From Diploscapter coronatus (lineage: Eukaryota > Nematoda > Chromadorea > Rhabditida > Rhabditidae), in the NCBI GenBank assembly GCA_964036155.1, contig OZ038422.1, positions 84,901,201-84,965,200 of the forward strand: DNA of 64,000 nucleotides, given 5' to 3'. Below the pieces are notes generated by a model, which did not search any database, had not been told where the DNA came from, and saw nothing but the letters and a program-made list of their open reading frames with translations. The translations under genes were made by a program, and so were the position numbers. The stretch's first letter is position 1, and the number at the start of each line of letters is the position of its first letter. Positions 61,011 to 64,000 of this stretch are shown here, piece by piece.

Positions 61011-64000
61011 ATGGATTCAAACTTGTTCTACAGCCGTATGGCTGTATTTAGCATATCCATTTCGGGATTTTCGCTGGTTCTATTGGCTTTTTGCTTGCCT
61101 TCCATTTATTTGAAGGCTCAATTTCAACAGGCCGAAATCTCACTACAAGCCACGAAATTTAAGGTACTTTACAATTCAAATGCACCTAATTAAAATCATA
61201 CGACGTAATTTACTAAGATAAAATATAATGTGAGTTTCTAAATGCCAGAGAATTTCACTACCTTATCGCGCCATATATCTATTAATGAGTTTTCTTCTTC
61301 AACTGTATTGTAGATGACTGATAGCTTGAGACGAAGTAAATGATGCACAAATTCGAATATACAAGGTGAGCATTGCGTATTTACAAAGTCGTCTGACTTT
61401 TCTTCTGAATATGATGTAAAATAGTGTAAAGTCTGTTGCATACAGCGTGCTAATTTTCGTGCATAAAAATTGCGCCTCATTTCCTTCGTATCGAGTAACG
61501 ATTATTGACAATATAATATGTATTATTTTTAATGAATATTCTTTTAATATATATGTATATATATATATAGATGAATACGGATGCGATCTGGAATGAATTA
61601 GTCTCGGTCCAATCACAGCTGTCGAATGGGGCGGTGTTCTTTTCGAGAAGCAAGAAACAATCTCTGTTCGGCACGACTTTCTGCAAGGGCTGCATCACGC
61701 TCAGCTGTCCTATGGGTTTGGCCGGCCCTCCCGGTAAAAATTGAATCATTCTGCATCAAAATTAGTATATTTTTCTTTTAAAATTAACATTAGCCGTATT
61801 CAATAGTCGAAATTGATAAAGGACAACCGAGATTATTATCACTATTCTATATAAAAAATGTATTATTTTTCTTCACCAATTTAGTTATTTAATATACTAC
61901 TTAGCTACTCAATGCGTAAACTAATAGCGTTATTTTAGGCAGTCCTGGCCCCGGTACTGTCGTCTGAGTCATGTTTATCTCATTTGATGAATATTTTTAT
62001 CATTTAAGACAAAAATGACTCAGATATTCGAATTCAGATGGAGAACCTGGTAAGGAAATATTGCCAATGACCGACTACTTGAGACAGAATAAACGATGCG
62101 CATAAATTCGAATATGCAAAGTGTGTGCATTACGTAATATCAAATAGTCGTCTACCTCATTCCTTGAATATGATGTAATAATAGCACAAAGTCTGATGCA
62201 AGCAATGCGCTAAATCCAGCGCGTCAAATTTTCTTTCTTTTATTTTTTATCAAGCAATCCGTCATTGATAATGTAATTTTTTGTTTGGATTTAATTTAAT
62301 AGTTAAATTTTATGTGCCCCTGGAATGCAGGGCCGCAGCGGAGACGACGGATTCGACATTCAGCCGGAGGAGGAGAGCGAATTGCCGTGCAGTGTTTGTC
62401 CTGCCGGACCGGTACGAGTTTATGATCCTTCTGTGTTTACAGACATCTGACAGGCACAGACGGCTTTTTCTTAATTCTTCACTTTTCCTACATTATCTAG
62501 TCTCGCTATCCGTCTATAAATAGAGTACACCAGTGAATTTGCTGAAGAAAACTACTCCCACAAATAACGTCTTAATATTATGAAACTTAAATAAGGATAA
62601 GAAAATTCGAGAGACACTCTCTCCTTCGTTTCACTGCTATTAGTTAAATCGAGATTTGATAAGTTATTCAATTTAATAATTTGAATTAATTAAGCCCGGA
62701 ATGAGAGGACCTCAAGGAGAACGTGGAACACCTGATAAGTTTTTTCCTCTGAAATTAAATGATTTAAGAAAAATATACGTGATGTTAATCATTCAATTTT
62801 AGGGCCCGCTGGTGTCAGGTTTGTCCTAGAACGATTCGAAAGGTTGATTCATTAGCTAATTAAATATATTCCAGAGGTGAAATGGGTAGTGACGGAAACT
62901 CCGGAATGGTACGTCGTTAAAATACATCTGATCTTCACTTTGTTTTATGTTTAAAATCATTACTTTTCCTATTATATCATATAATATTATGGCATGTGTG
63001 GGGGTAGATACTGCATACTCTTTGCAACTCACTTTTGCGCGAGCCACGCCCCCTCCTTCCCCTCACTCTTTCTTTCTCCCTTTTCTTTGTTATCTCTTCC
63101 GTCTTCCCAGAGCACATGCTATTTCATAGGGGTTGAGTCTAGGAGAGGTGAGCTGCCAAATGTATGCAGTTATCTACCTCCTCACAAGCCATAATACAAC
63201 ATTTTATTTTTAAAAAATGATACTTCATATTAAAAATTAGGACGGACCGATAGGCATGCCTGGGCTCCCAGGAAGAATGGGTTTGAAAGGACCTACTGGA
63301 CCTCAAGATAAGGATTTTGTTGTGATTTTGGACATGTTACAGCATTAAATTCAAACTCTAACAGAATTATGAATTGGCATATTAGAACAAAATAGACTAA
63401 AGGTTACGGTAGGAAATTGTAGCCATTTTTGAACTCAAATTTCTATGCTGTAATGCTGTAAGGTTGTAATACCACATTGTATCCAAGTTTCCACATTTTA
63501 AATTAAATTTAATGAAGATCAGTTTTTTAAGACCCGAAGGAGAGATGGTAGTGGCCGGAGTCGGTATTAAAGGGCCCAGAGGTCCTCCTGTAAGACAAAA
63601 TATCATCATTCTGATTTCAATTTAAACATTCATTTTCATTTCAGGGACCTGCTGGAATGGTATACATTAAAAGCGCATTTAAATTCGATGAAATATCACA
63701 TTTTAAACTAATTTCAGAAAGGTCCGCCAGGCCCGAAAGGAAAAAGCTCGAATTTGCCAGGTATTAAATCAGATATAATTCGGTTTTCGTCTAATATTTT
63801 CATTTAGGAATGCCTGGAAAACAGGGCGATCTGGGTAATTTGAATTTGACATTGTTTTCGAGATCTCTGATTTTTAAACCTATTTTTCAGGCCCGAAAGG
63901 AATGGACGGCAATATGGGATTGCCTGGATTGGTGAGAGATATCATATAGCCGTTATCTTAAAAGGGCAAAAATTTAGGAAGGCCCTGCCGGCGCGCCAGG
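61011..64000 (+). CDS. nematode cuticle collagen, 5' part
   Basis: Secreted structural collagen of the cuticle; it runs off the window. Exon 1 (61011-61163) gives a membrane-anchor/signal segment (FSISISGFSLVLLAFCLPS), exon 2 (61571-61733) the conserved N-terminal region with FFSRSKK, a subtilisin-like cleavage site, and CKGCITLSCPMGLAGPPG. Gly-X-Y exons follow: 61939-61953, 62038-62049, about 62332-62411 (with CSVCPAGP), 62695-62734, 62803-62818, 62875-62908, 63241-63307, about 63540-63589, 63645-63659, 63718-63760, 63808-63834, 63891-63931, 63979-64000. The phase between 62049 and 62332 does not match, so a microexon is missing or a repeat insertion damaged it. Two introns appear to begin with AT (62735, 63308). 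So many introns is unusual for a cuticle collagen. Confidence 0.85.
61306..61513. repeat. family A inverted-repeat element, copy 4
   Basis: In collagen intron 1. Left end GATGACTGATAGCTTGAGACG, right end degenerate (CGAGTAACGATTATTGAC). Interior runs in the opposite orientation to copies 2 and 3. Confidence 0.7.
62060..62272. repeat. family A inverted-repeat element, copy 5
   Basis: In the collagen gene just after the microexon ending at 62049. Left end CAATGACCGACTACTTGAGAC; right end CAAGCAATCCGTCATTGA. Its position coincides with the one unresolved exon junction of the collagen model. Confidence 0.75.

Noticed and set aside
1..64000. CRISPR arrays, bacterial operons, rRNA or tRNA genes
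   Set aside because: None seen; spliceosomal introns throughout show eukaryotic nuclear DNA.

Overview
The window is nematode nuclear DNA. It is AT-rich and the genes are cut into short exons by mostly 40-300 bp introns with TTT(C/T)AG acceptors. Markers of the phylum are a cuticle collagen, a cuticlin-like ZP protein, an innexin, a CHK/DUF1679 kinase-like pair and a beta carbonic anhydrase. Several start codons lie 1-6 bases after a splice-acceptor motif, as expected for spliced-leader trans-splicing. I could not assign a genus. Gene symbols are C. elegans orthologue names where I recognise the family.

Layout. 1-415: 3' end of rps-5 (+). 781-3478: Tra2/RSP-8-type SR splicing factor (-). 9128-12121: arrestin arr-1 (+). 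13610-16340: SLC9B/NHA-type antiporter (-). 16904-17228: doubtful small gene (+). 17347-19022: RS-rich protein of unknown function (-), head-to-head with a CHK kinase-like gene at 19661-21711 (+). 21899-26363: EBAG9/RCAS1 homologue (-), whose 3.2 kb intron holds a secreted Cys-rich gene at 23688-25218 (+). 27269-29154: ATGL-type patatin lipase (-). 31226-34692: ZP/cuticlin-like membrane protein (+). 36144-38716: disordered protein with DFSG repeats (+). 39534-42736: innexin (-). 44096-45470: bca-1 (+).

From about 45.7 kb the window becomes accessory in character. A ~4.1 kb unit with long terminal inverted repeats (about 45690-49766) carries a second copy of the 17.5-21.8 kb block: a broken piece of the RS-rich gene plus a nearly complete second CHK gene. 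A GC-rich retroelement-like fragment (50440-51245) follows and cuts off the oldest member of a tandem array. The array (51272-60255) has one remnant and two nearly full copies of a gene joining an Hsp70 nucleotide-binding domain in frame to a kelch domain. I regard this Hsp70-kelch chimera as the most novel system here. An intron-rich cuticle collagen (61011 to the end) closes the window.

Five or more families of short inverted-repeat elements sit in introns and intergenic DNA. Several inferred introns use GC-AG, and one or two appear to use AT-AG. All exon models are hand-derived; total exon length was checked to be a multiple of three for rsp-8, arr-1, the RS-rich gene, CHK copy 1, EBAG9, the nested gene, ATGL, ZP, the DFSG gene, innexin, bca-1 and Hsp70-kelch copy B.
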